A stretch of 6,446 nt of DNA from JAWLHA01 sp041690535. Lineage in GTDB: Bacteria; Pseudomonadota; Gammaproteobacteria; Thiohalomonadales; Thiohalomonadaceae. The notes under the pieces were generated by a model, which saw only the letters and a list, made by a program, of their open reading frames with translations, was not told where the DNA came from and made no database searches. Positions 1 to 5,194 of this stretch are shown in pieces. The stretch is from NCBI GenBank assembly GCA_041690535.1, contig JAWLHA010000123.1:1-6446 (forward strand), written 5' to 3'. Each line of letters begins with the position of its first letter. Position 1 is the stretch's first letter. The position numbers were made by a program, and so were the translations under genes.

Positions 1-84
1 CATCGCACAGGCCCTGGCGGTGAGCAGCTTCCAGGACGATGGGGTGGCGCCGTTCGACCAGCTCTCCAACCGCGAGATGCAGAT

Positions 85-115
85 CATGATGATGGTCGTT
101 AATCAGCGTTCGTGC
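85..115. other. Probable left attachment junction (attL) inside gacA/uvrY
   Basis: Similarity to the response regulator ends at about base 103, and the first element-like sequence and the integrase follow. The crossover core should lie in or just left of this interval, because the core is shared by host gene and element. The exact edges cannot be set, since attR and the empty site are not in the window. No tRNA gene is visible here, although P4-type integrases often use tRNA genes. Confidence 0.5.
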
Positions 116-155
116 ATAGGGGGTCATACAGGCGCACGTTTGTTCGGGTTTAGCG

Positions 156-171
156 TTGCAAATATTTGCAA
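156..171. repeat. 16-bp perfect palindrome, motif copy 1 (TTGCAAATATTTGCAA)
   Basis: The two 8-base halves are exact reverse complements. The 12-bp core GCAAATATTTGC recurs with one change at 3109-3120 and at 5399-5410. This copy lies between the probable attachment junction and the integrase gene. A dimeric DNA-binding protein such as a repressor is the natural reader of such a site, but no binding protein can be named from the sequence. Confidence 0.6.
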
Positions 172-172
172 T

Positions 173-189
173 GGGCGTTGAGAACGCCC
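173..189. repeat. Short hairpin GGGCGTT-GAG-AACGCCC
   Basis: Seven-base arms (173-179 and 183-189) are perfectly complementary with a 3-base loop, starting one base after the 156-171 palindrome. The stop codon of the truncated regulator frame (179-181) sits in it. No T-run follows on the + strand (CCAGATGC), so it is not a classical intrinsic terminator. It could still slow readthrough from the host gene into the integrase or be part of the recombination site. Confidence 0.4.
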
Positions 190-217
190 CCAGATGCTTG
201 TGTATATCCCTCCTATC

Positions 218-267
218 TGTGGGTAATATATGGGTAAAACGACTGCCCCATTTGGAGTTTACCCACA
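218..267. promoter_or_regulatory. TGTGGGTAA box cluster, candidate integrase arm sites and operator
   Basis: TGTGGGTAA at 218-226 is followed by a related box TGGGTAAA at 231-238, with the GGGTAA cores 11 bp apart (about one helical turn). The exact reverse complement TTACCCACA occurs at 259-267, touching the integrase GTG start. From family knowledge, TGTGGGTA-like boxes in tandem are common directly upstream of P4-type integrase genes, where the N-terminal domain of the integrase binds arm sites. The 231-238 and 258-265 boxes form a perfect 8-bp inverted repeat around the ribosome binding site. Binding here would be expected both to assemble the recombination complex and to repress integrase expression. 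No convincing sigma70 promoter could be fixed; TAATAT at 224-229 is a possible -10 within the first box. Confidence 0.55.
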
Positions 268-1473
268 GTGCCACTCACCGATACCCAGGTTCAGAAGCTC
301 AAGCCCAAGTCCAAGCCATACCGCAAGGTCGACCGGGACAGCCTGTTCATTCAGGTCAGCCCAACCGGCACCAAGACGTGGTGGTATCGCTTCCGGCTTC
401 ACGGTCGAGAGGACATGTACAAGCTGGGTCGCTACCCGGCGATGTCTCTGAAGGCCGCCAGGGAGGCTCTGAGCGAGGCCAGGGGGCTGGTGGAGCAGGG
501 CCTCAACCCGAAGCACCAGGACAAGCAGAAACGTGCTCAGGCGGCCTTAGAGGCATGCAATACCTTCCAAGCTATGGCTCAGGAATGGATCAATGAGCGA
601 GCGGCGGAGCAGGGGTGGTCAACACGTTACCGTGCCCAGGTTGAGAAGGTCCTGAGTTCCGACGTGTACCCGGACATCGGTCCACTACCGCTAAAAGCCA
701 TCACCCCCGTGGAGGTTAAGGCTATCCTCACGCGTGTGAAGAAACGTGGCGCTCCGCGTGTTGCCTTCAACATCCGATCATGGTGCTCTGCGATCTTCGA
801 CTACGCCATTGGCGAACTCAAAATCCAATTCAATCCCGCCGCGCCTTTGTCGGTGAAGGTGCCGAAAACGAAGCATTACAGGCCGCTGAAGCGGGAGGAG
901 ATTTCCGCGTTCCTGTCGGGCTTGGCCGAAGATCCCGGTATGCGGGTCACGAAGATCAATCTCATGTTGTTACTGTACCTCGCTCCCCGGCCCTCAGAGC
1001 TACGCGAGGCCCGGTGGGAGGAGTTCGACTTGGAGGAAGCCACGTGGCGTCCCCCGGAGCTGAAGATGGGTGATGAGGATCATGTGGTCCCGTTGCCCAA
1101 ACAAGCTATCCGGCTCCTGAAGGAGCTGAAGAAGCTAACCGGGCATCGGGAGTACCTGTTCCCGAACCGGCGAGCGCCGAAGAAGCCTATGAACCCTGGC
1201 ACCACAAATGCGATGCTCGCCCGACTAAATCTCAGCGGCTTCAGCTCGCATGGTTTCCGCGCCACCCTGAGCACCCATTGCAACGAGATGGGCTGGCACC
1301 CCGATGTGATTGAACGCCAGTTGGCGCACAAGGAACGAAACAGCAGCCGCGCCGCCTACAACCAGGCCGCCTACGTGGCCGAGCGGCGGCAGATGTTGCA
1401 GGCATGGGCGGACTACGTCGACGGACTGGCGAAGGGGGCGACCGTAACCCCGATCAAGGCGAAAGCCTCGTAA
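268..1473 (+). CDS. int: P4-type tyrosine-recombinase integrase
   Basis: This 401-residue site-specific recombinase is expected to integrate and excise the element by strand exchange between attP and the chromosomal site. Residues 1-85 form the P4-integrase N-terminal arm-binding domain (DUF4102 type: LTDTQVQKLKPK, DSLFIQVSPTGTKTWWYRFR, LGRYPAMSLKAAREAL). A core-binding SAM-like domain spans about 98-190. The catalytic domain follows with its signature residues: Arg241 in APRPSELREARW, Lys266 in ELKMGDEDHVVPL, His328 and Arg331 in SHGFRATLSTH, His354 in ERQLAHKE, and the nucleophile Tyr364 in RAAYNQAAY. All are present, so the enzyme looks intact and has the usual family length (about 400). 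The GTG start at 268 is chosen because the arm-binding domain begins at once and GGAG lies at 254-257, 10 bases upstream. The coding sequence follows the putative attachment junction and TGTGGGTAA boxes, the standard position for an integrase. Confidence 0.95.
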   Translation: MPLTDTQVQKLKPKSKPYRKVDRDSLFIQVSPTGTKTWWYRFRLHGREDMYKLGRYPAMSLKAAREALSEARGLVEQGLNPKHQDKQKRAQAALEACNTFQAMAQEWINERAAEQGWSTRYRAQVEKVLSSDVYPDIGPLPLKAITPVEVKAILTRVKKRGAPRVAFNIRSWCSAIFDYAIGELKIQFNPAAPLSVKVPKTKHYRPLKREEISAFLSGLAEDPGMRVTKINLMLLLYLAPRPSELREARWEEFDLEEATWRPPELKMGDEDHVVPLPKQAIRLLKELKKLTGHREYLFPNRRAPKKPMNPGTTNAMLARLNLSGFSSHGFRATLSTHCNEMGWHPDVIERQLAHKERNSSRAAYNQAAYVAERRQMLQAWADYVDGLAKGATVTPIKAKAS

Positions 1474-1673
1474 AAGTCGTTGGTCGCGGGCCTGATCCGT
1501 GGCGCGACCGTCCGTGGGGAGTGGCTCGCGAACACGCCGGTCACTTCCACGCGAAGCTTGTTGCAGCATGAGCAAGAATGAGCGATAGTTTGCGTCGCTC
1601 ATTCGAGCAACCGCTTTCAATCACCCGCCTGGGCTACGGATAGATCAAAGGGCGCTAACCTGGAGATCCGTCT
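1474..1673. other. Non-coding interval between integrase and alpA-like gene, with two inverted repeats
   Basis: No credible gene is seen in these 200 bases. Two dyads stand out. GGTCGCG at 1482-1488 pairs with CGCGACC at 1503-1509 just after the integrase stop; it lacks a T-run and is at best a weak terminator. The stronger one at 1576-1604 is listed separately. The alpA-like gene's ribosome binding site (GGAG, 1662-1665) lies at the right end, and the promoter for that gene should be in this interval, though no clear -35/-10 pair was found. Confidence 0.5.
1576..1604. promoter_or_regulatory. 10-bp perfect inverted repeat, candidate operator upstream of alpA-like gene
   Basis: GAATGAGCGA (1576-1585) and TCGCTCATTC (1595-1604) are exact reverse complements separated by 9 bases. 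The left arm is also preceded by a near direct copy (ATGAGCAAG then ATGAGCGAT). Centre-to-centre arm spacing is about two helical turns, as expected for a dimeric HTH regulator. The dyad ends 70 bases before the GTG of the alpA-like gene, a normal promoter/operator distance. No T-run follows, so a terminator role is less likely. Confidence 0.45.
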
Positions 1674-1937
1674 GTGGCTGTAAAAATCGAAAGTACGCCC
1701 ATTCATTCGGGCAAGACCGCACCCTCGAAGAAGGCGCGAATCGTTCGCATGCCTGAGATTCTGGAGCGCACCGGCTTCAAGTCCCGGTCGAGTGTCTACC
1801 GGGCTGTAAAGGCGGGCATCCTTCCACCACTCGTGAAACTCGTCCCTTCACGCGAGCGCCAGGCTCCCGTAGGCATGTTTGAGGATGAGTTGGACGCTTG
1901 CCTTGAAGCACTGCGCTCCGGCGCGACGAAGAACTAG
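1674..1937 (+). CDS. AlpA-like phage/satellite transcriptional regulator
   Basis: This small 87-residue DNA-binding protein resembles the AlpA family. After a basic, disordered-looking stretch of ~20 residues comes the family pattern RIVRMPEILERTGFKSRSSVYRAVKAG...PPLVKL (22-56), a winged HTH with the recognition helix at about 38-48. The C-terminal part FEDELDACLEAL (69-80) matches the closing helix where members usually read W...EVDAWL. In P4-like and PICI-like elements such proteins activate integrase or excision genes or control the lytic module; the target here is unknown. The GTG start at 1674 has GGAG at 1662-1665, 8 bases upstream. The insertion PSRERQAPV between VKL and the wing is slightly longer than typical. 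It is the first of two small HTH regulators in the element. Family assignment is good; the specific role is inferred. Confidence 0.8.
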   Translation: MAVKIESTPIHSGKTAPSKKARIVRMPEILERTGFKSRSSVYRAVKAGILPPLVKLVPSRERQAPVGMFEDELDACLEALRSGATKN

Positions 1938-1944
1938 AAAAGAA

Positions 1945-1982
1945 AAGGCCGACGCATATGGGCTGCCACCCGCGTCGGCCTT
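1945..1982. terminator. Terminator-like hairpin after the alpA-like gene, best fit on the minus strand
   Basis: AAGGCCGACGC (1945-1955) and GCGTCGGCCTT (1972-1982) form a perfect 11-bp stem with a 16-base loop, starting 7 bases after the alpA-like stop codon. Read on the + strand, the stem is followed by TTGCTGTCG, a poor U-tract. Read on the minus strand it is followed by TTTTCTTTTC (bases 1946 down to 1937), a good U-tract. It may work in both directions, ending alpA-like transcription and blocking antisense transcription from the right. Confidence 0.65.
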
Positions 1983-2048
1983 GCTGTCGAGCGGTAACCA
2001 TTCTAGCGCATCCACGCGCCAGACGGCACCCGTTCGACCGAGTGAGCG

Positions 2049-2058
2049 GGAAATTTCC
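2049..2058. promoter_or_regulatory. GGAAATTTCC palindrome at the rep translation start
   Basis: This 10-bp perfect palindrome ends one base before the rep ATG and touches the weak ribosome binding region. It could be an operator, or simply AT-rich sequence that keeps the start site unstructured. It is short enough to occur by chance. Confidence 0.3.
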
Positions 2059-2059
2059 T

Positions 2060-3079
2060 ATGGTTATCAAGGCCCCAAAACTGATGCCGCCCGATGCGGA
2101 CCAGTTCCCCTCTAATAGCACCTCCACCGGACAAAACTCCGACCCTACCACCCACCCCGACCCGGTCGTGAGCCCTCTGTTCTGCGACAAGATCAGTATC
2201 GTTTGCCCCCTGACTGACAATGAGATGCAGATGATCAAGGACCGCATGCACGCTCTGACCGAGAACGGATGGGCCTGCAAGCGGCCTTCGCGTCGGTACA
2301 AGCACGCACTCACCGTCAGCCTCAGCGGTTGGATGGTTGATCAATCTGGCCCTTCCACAATCCGCCTGGATATGGGAGCCAGAAGACCCGACATGGGTGA
2401 CTTCCGAATCGAGTTCAACCCCCACAAGCTCAGGGCCGCGGATGTCGCAACTCTCGTCTCGTCACTCGCCCAACCCCTGGGGGAAAAACTCTTGGCCCAT
2501 GGCCGAATCACCCGCATTGATCTAGCCGTCGACGTGTCGCCGATCCGCTTCGCCGACGTGGGTATTCATGTTGCCAAGTATTCAACTTCTCAGGCCTTCT
2601 GGGGCAGCGACGGTGGGCTGGAGACCGCCTATTGGGGCAAGAAAGCGGTCGTGGTGTACGACAAGCTCCGCGAGTCATGCCCGGCCCACGAGGTGCCGAA
2701 GGCTGACCCACCGCCGACCACCCTCCGGTTCGAGGCACGGCTCAAGCCCAACCTGGCGCTCGGGAACATCACCCAGTTGCCCAACCCTTTCGAGCGGTTT
2801 CGCGTCTGCGGCTGGCCAGGCTTCTCTGCCCCTGATCCCAAACGGCGGTGGTTGGCCCTGTTCATGGACTCGGCCCGCCAGTCCGGCATCACAGCGACAC
2901 TCAGCAAACTCTCTCAAGCCGACCGCCGATGGGTTCTGCGGCGGCTGGAGAGCACCCGGCGCGACTTCTGGGAGCCTCAAGCCATCTGGGCCGGGTTCCC
3001 CGCCCTGGTGGAGGACTTGCTGGCTTTCACACAAGCGGCCCAACCGCTGCCGCTCCAGCCCTTGCAGGAGGCTGTATGA
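2060..3079 (+). CDS. rep: Replication initiator, Rep_trans / phage gpII-like nicking protein
   Basis: The 339-residue protein resembles rolling-circle initiators of the Rep_trans group (pT181 RepC/D-like) and filamentous-phage gpII-like proteins. Matching elements are RITRIDLAVDV (149-159), the characteristic 'TRIDLAxD' strand; YWGKKAVVVYDKLRE (191-205), the 'lrvYdKxxE' strand whose Tyr200 is the best candidate nucleophile; and LRFEARLK (222-229), the 'RfExrl' strand. Such proteins nick one strand at the origin, stay covalently attached through tyrosine and start replication. The first ~40 residues are Pro/Ser/Thr-rich and probably disordered. An upstream in-frame ATG at 1958 lies inside the terminator stem-loop and would add 34 atypical residues, so I use ATG 2060, although its ribosome binding site is weak (AGCGGG, 2045-2050). 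The stop codon overlaps the next start (ATGA), so the genes are translationally coupled. Family call is fairly firm; the active-site assignment is tentative. Confidence 0.8.
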   Translation: MVIKAPKLMPPDADQFPSNSTSTGQNSDPTTHPDPVVSPLFCDKISIVCPLTDNEMQMIKDRMHALTENGWACKRPSRRYKHALTVSLSGWMVDQSGPSTIRLDMGARRPDMGDFRIEFNPHKLRAADVATLVSSLAQPLGEKLLAHGRITRIDLAVDVSPIRFADVGIHVAKYSTSQAFWGSDGGLETAYWGKKAVVVYDKLRESCPAHEVPKADPPPTTLRFEARLKPNLALGNITQLPNPFERFRVCGWPGFSAPDPKRRWLALFMDSARQSGITATLSKLSQADRRWVLRRLESTRRDFWEPQAIWAGFPALVEDLLAFTQAAQPLPLQPLQEAV

Positions 3080-3420
3080 CGAACGCCGCACCATCTCCCC
3101 CCGCGCCCGCAAATATTCGCAAAAACACCGATATTTCTCGCACCCTGCAACGAATGTGCAACCACTCCGAGTTTGAAGGTGCAACAATCCAACGTATGAA
3201 CATGACCGCATCAGACCGACTCCTGACCACGACGCAAGTTGCCGAGCTGCTGAACCGCGCCCCGCACACCGTGCGGCGTTGGCGGTGCTGGAACGAAGGC
3301 CCCGCCTACCTGCGTTTGCCCGGCGGGCACGTCCGTTATCGGCTTCAGGACCTGGAGGCCTACGCCCAGCTGCGGGGCATCGAACTGCGGCACTCACCCC
3401 AAGGAGAAGACCAAGAATGA
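3076..3420 (+). CDS. MerR/excisionase-like helix-turn-helix protein
   Basis: This 114-residue protein has one small winged-HTH domain of the MerR/HTH_17 (excisionase-like) type at about 48-97: RLLTTTQVAELLNRAPHTVRRWRCWNEGPAYLRLPGGHVRYRLQDLEAYAQ. The pattern LLTTxxVAELLNxxxxTVRRW, then GPxxxRLPGGHVRYRxxDLEAY, is classic for the family. Such proteins act as recombination directionality factors or small regulators in mobile elements; with an integrase nearby, an excisionase role is possible. The ATG at 3076 overlaps the rep stop (ATGA) and has AGGAGG at 3066-3071, 4 bases upstream. Later ATGs at 3196 and 3202 sit nearer the domain but lack a good ribosome binding site. With the 3076 start, residues 1-45 look disordered, and their DNA is more AT-rich and contains one GCAAATRTTYGC palindrome. 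The stop overlaps the next start, again as ATGA. Confidence 0.8.
   Translation: MTNAAPSPPAPANIRKNTDISRTLQRMCNHSEFEGATIQRMNMTASDRLLTTTQVAELLNRAPHTVRRWRCWNEGPAYLRLPGGHVRYRLQDLEAYAQLRGIELRHSPQGEDQE
3109..3120. repeat. GCAAATATTCGC, copy 2 of the dispersed palindrome
   Basis: It differs from the core of the 156-171 palindrome at one position (T to C) and keeps 5 of 6 base pairs of dyad symmetry. It lies within the non-domain N-terminal coding part of the HTH gene, about 30 bases after that gene's start. Confidence 0.5.
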
Positions 3421-4175
3421 AATCAAAGAAATTTCGTGTCGTCGGTGTGGTTCCGACCGCCAAGCAGGCATCCACGCCCGCCGCGGCCTCCTCATCCGGC
3501 ACCCAGGCGTTGCTCGCCGCAGCGGCGGAACTGCAGCGGTTGCTGGAGGAGCCCATCGACCCCCGCGGGAATCGTGTGCGGCGGCTGGTGAAGTCCGAGG
3601 TCGCTGACGTCATCGGCCTCAGCCATGCGGAGCTGGCGAGCCTGGCGCGGTCACTGCCGCCCGAGCGGTTGCTGGCCCTGGTCCAAGGCCTGGCGTCCGA
3701 GTTGCGCCGCCTGAACCTGCTGCTGGCGGATGGCCCGGACCAGCTCAACGGCCCGAACGCCACCCACGACCTGACCCATGGCGAGCAACTCTCCAAGATC
3801 CTGGAGGTCGGCGGCGCGGAGATGTTGCGGCACGACGTGCTGCGGGCCCGACACGAGGTCGAACTGGCCCTGGCCATTGCGGTGGAGGAGCACGAGCGCC
3901 GCGTAAACGCAGCCAAGTACAACGACGGCAACATCACCCTGTCTCGGGGCGGCCCGCGGAACCTCGACCAACTCGAAATCTGGGGACGGCAGCAGGCCAA
4001 CATCGCGGCCCGGCTGCGGCACGCACCCGACGACGACGCGGGCCGGGGAGCCTTGGGCGTCTCCAAGGCTGGCCAGGAGCACGAGGCCGATATTCGCAAG
4101 GCCGCCCGTTCCCCGCTGCCCAGCGATTCCTGGACCGGCTCCAACGCCCCCCTGCTGAGGCGGCCCAAACTTTGA
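3417..4175 (+). CDS. Hypothetical protein, mostly helical, third gene of the rep unit
   Basis: I do not recognise this 252-residue protein. A basic start (MKSKKFRVVGVVPTAKQ) leads into an Ala/Ser-rich linker. A long, charged, leucine-rich region follows (about 28-165), with amphipathic helices such as ALLAAAAELQRLLEEP and ERLLALVQGLASELRRLNLLL, and then a helix EVELALAIAVEEHERRVNAAKYN. The C-terminal 80 residues are Gly/Pro/Arg-rich and end in LLRRPKL. No signal peptide, membrane segment, zinc motif or nucleotide-binding loop is visible. ATG at 3417 overlaps the previous stop (ATGA) and has AAGGAG at 3401-3406, 10 bases upstream; frame extensions further upstream are antisense-like and unsupported. 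Coupling to rep and an HTH gene suggests a part in replication or its control, while the position just before phage genes leaves a packaging role open. Both are inference. Confidence 0.75.
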   Translation: MKSKKFRVVGVVPTAKQASTPAAASSSGTQALLAAAAELQRLLEEPIDPRGNRVRRLVKSEVADVIGLSHAELASLARSLPPERLLALVQGLASELRRLNLLLADGPDQLNGPNATHDLTHGEQLSKILEVGGAEMLRHDVLRARHEVELALAIAVEEHERRVNAAKYNDGNITLSRGGPRNLDQLEIWGRQQANIAARLRHAPDDDAGRGALGVSKAGQEHEADIRKAARSPLPSDSWTGSNAPLLRRPKL

Positions 4176-4177
4176 AC

Positions 4178-4252
4178 CTGACCCGGTCCCCCTGCTTCTC
4201 CACAGTGCGGCGGGGTGAACTCCTCTCCCGCTTCATCGGGGGGCCGGGTCAG
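4178..4252. other. Two-tier hairpin in the gap before the virion/packaging genes
   Basis: Bases 4178-4192 (CTGACCCGGTCCCCC) pair with 4238-4252 (GGGGGGCCGGGTCAG) over 15 positions: 14 Watson-Crick pairs and one G-U pair. Inside the 45-base loop, GCGGGG (4210-4215) pairs with TCCCGC (4226-4231), including one G-U. The structure starts 3 bases after the preceding stop codon. There is no T-run after it (CCTTACGA), so it may be an RNA-level or Rho-assisted boundary, a replication origin hairpin or a packaging site. It fills most of the 137-base non-coding gap between the two gene blocks. Confidence 0.6.
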
Positions 4253-4312
4253 CCTTACGACGCAGGACTTCGCCCCAGCCCCTGAGCAGTCATAACGAGA
4301 ATAGGTGACCAG

Positions 4313-5173
4313 ATGGACTTTCGTACCATTCCCCAACAGTCCCAGAAAGGGGAGGCCCTCCACTTCCTCGCCAACAACTACGCCCTGGCCAAGGCCGAGG
4401 CGCTGGCCGTAGGGGCCGATGCCTCCACCGACACCTTTGTGGTGAACGCGGTGACCTACGAGCTGCTGAGCGTGGAAACCGACACCACGGCGGACACGGC
4501 TGGCGGTGAGCTGAACAACACGGATGAGCAGTCCCAGGTGACCATCGCCGGCCACGGCCTGGCCCCGGGTGCCATTCTGCGCTGCGAGTCCGAGTTTTTG
4601 CGGGTGCTAGCGGTGCCGGATGCCAACACCGTGATCCTGCAGCGCGGTGCCTTCGGCTCCACCATTGCCGCCCACGCCGATGGCCAAAGCATCTTCAGGA
4701 CCGCCACGGCCCCGACTGTGGGCACCCGCACAATCCCGGTGAGCGACATCGGCACCGCAGCCAACCTGGCCGCCGAGATTGTCCGCGCCTTCGACTACCA
4801 CCCCGACAATACGGTGATCACGACCATCGTTGGCACCACGGTGTTCTTCATCGCGGCCGACGAGCGCTTCGATCTGCGTGTCGATGACAGCGGCCTGACG
4901 GCCTCCACCTTCACGAGCTTCCCAGCGGTGCCCAAGGGCGCAGCCCACGGTGCCGTGATCGTCCACGAGGTGACCGCCGGAGAGGCGGCTGCCGGGGTGA
5001 TCCACAAGGTGCTGGGCTTCGCCCCCAGCGCGGTGGCCTACCTGTTCAGCGACGCCGGGGCCCTGGTGGCCTGCGACACCGACATCGCCGCCGCCGGGCG
5101 CGTGGTGACCCTGACGGAGGGGATTGCTCCGGCCTGGGCCGCGGGCGATGTATTCGTGATCTTCGCCTCCTGA
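4313..5173 (+). CDS. Phage virion-type structural protein, beta-rich
   Basis: This 286-residue protein has no signal peptide or membrane helix and is rich in Ala, Thr, Val and Asp with alternating hydrophobic strands, as in phage capsid-decoration, tail or fibre proteins. The segment VTIAGHGLAPGAILRCESEFLRVLAVPDANTVILQRGAFGSTIAAHADGQSIF (residues 76-128) carries the 'GxxLRxxSEFxxV..v..ntvtv.RGxxGTtaaaHadGxxv' pattern that I associate with phage head or tail structural proteins. The N-terminus (MDFRTIPQQSQKGEALHFLANNYALAKAEAL) is a predicted helix, and the rest resembles a beta sandwich. The ATG at 4313 has AGGTGA at 4303-4308, 4 bases upstream. It begins the second + strand gene block and directly precedes the terminase region. 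The exact virion position cannot be told. Phage origin is likely; decoration protein, head fibre and tail component are alternatives. Confidence 0.6.
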   Translation: MDFRTIPQQSQKGEALHFLANNYALAKAEALAVGADASTDTFVVNAVTYELLSVETDTTADTAGGELNNTDEQSQVTIAGHGLAPGAILRCESEFLRVLAVPDANTVILQRGAFGSTIAAHADGQSIFRTATAPTVGTRTIPVSDIGTAANLAAEIVRAFDYHPDNTVITTIVGTTVFFIAADERFDLRVDDSGLTASTFTSFPAVPKGAAHGAVIVHEVTAGEAAAGVIHKVLGFAPSAVAYLFSDAGALVACDTDIAAAGRVVTLTEGIAPAWAAGDVFVIFAS

Positions 5174-5194
5174 TCCGCTGCAGGCCATCCAACT

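Larger units (their letters stand above)
2..181 (+). pseudogene. gacA: GacA/UvrY-family response regulator, truncated by the inserted element
   Basis: The frame is open from the window edge and encodes 59 residues before TGA. The first 34 (IAQALAV... then PFDQLSNREMQIMMMVVN) match what I recall of GacA/UvrY regulators: the end of the inter-domain linker and the first helix of the LuxR-type DNA-binding domain, where family members read like SPFDxLSxREMQIMMMVVNCQ. After asparagine 34 (codon 101-103) the expected continuation (CQ-VQ-ISD...LSPKTVNTYRYR) is absent. It is replaced by 25 residues with no family resemblance, ending at 181. GacA/UvrY is the output regulator of the GacS/BarA two-component system that drives CsrA-titrating small RNAs, and it binds DNA through the domain lost here. 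The protein from this copy should therefore be unable to bind DNA. An integrase gene lies just downstream, which points to insertion and not random decay. The 5' part is outside the window. The family call is from memory of the motif, without a search. Confidence 0.75.

Noticed and set aside
104..181. tRNA gene or tRNA fragment as the attachment site
   Set aside because: P4-type integrases often target tRNA genes, so I looked for a T-arm (GGTTCGAATCC-like) and acceptor end near the integrase; none is present.
1482..1509. GGTCGCG/CGCGACC inverted repeat after the integrase stop as a terminator
   Set aside because: The stem is only 7 bp, with a 14-base loop and no T-run. It may form, but termination cannot be supported.
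1958..2059. Upstream ATG extending rep by 34 residues
   Set aside because: The ATG lies in the loop of the terminator-like hairpin, and the extra residues (Cys/Arg/His/Pro-rich) do not look like the rest of the protein. ATG 2060 fits the gene spacing better.
2848..3075. Upstream extension of the MerR-like gene frame
   Set aside because: It would be out-of-frame overlap with the rep C-terminus, and its composition is that of a shadow frame. The ATGA start at 3076 with AGGAGG is far better.
2675..4555. Long minus-strand open frame of 626 codons
   Set aside because: It lies antisense to three well-supported + strand genes and a non-coding gap, its translation is Ser/Arg/Gly-rich without any domain, and it spans the strong hairpin. 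This is a shadow of GC-rich coding DNA.
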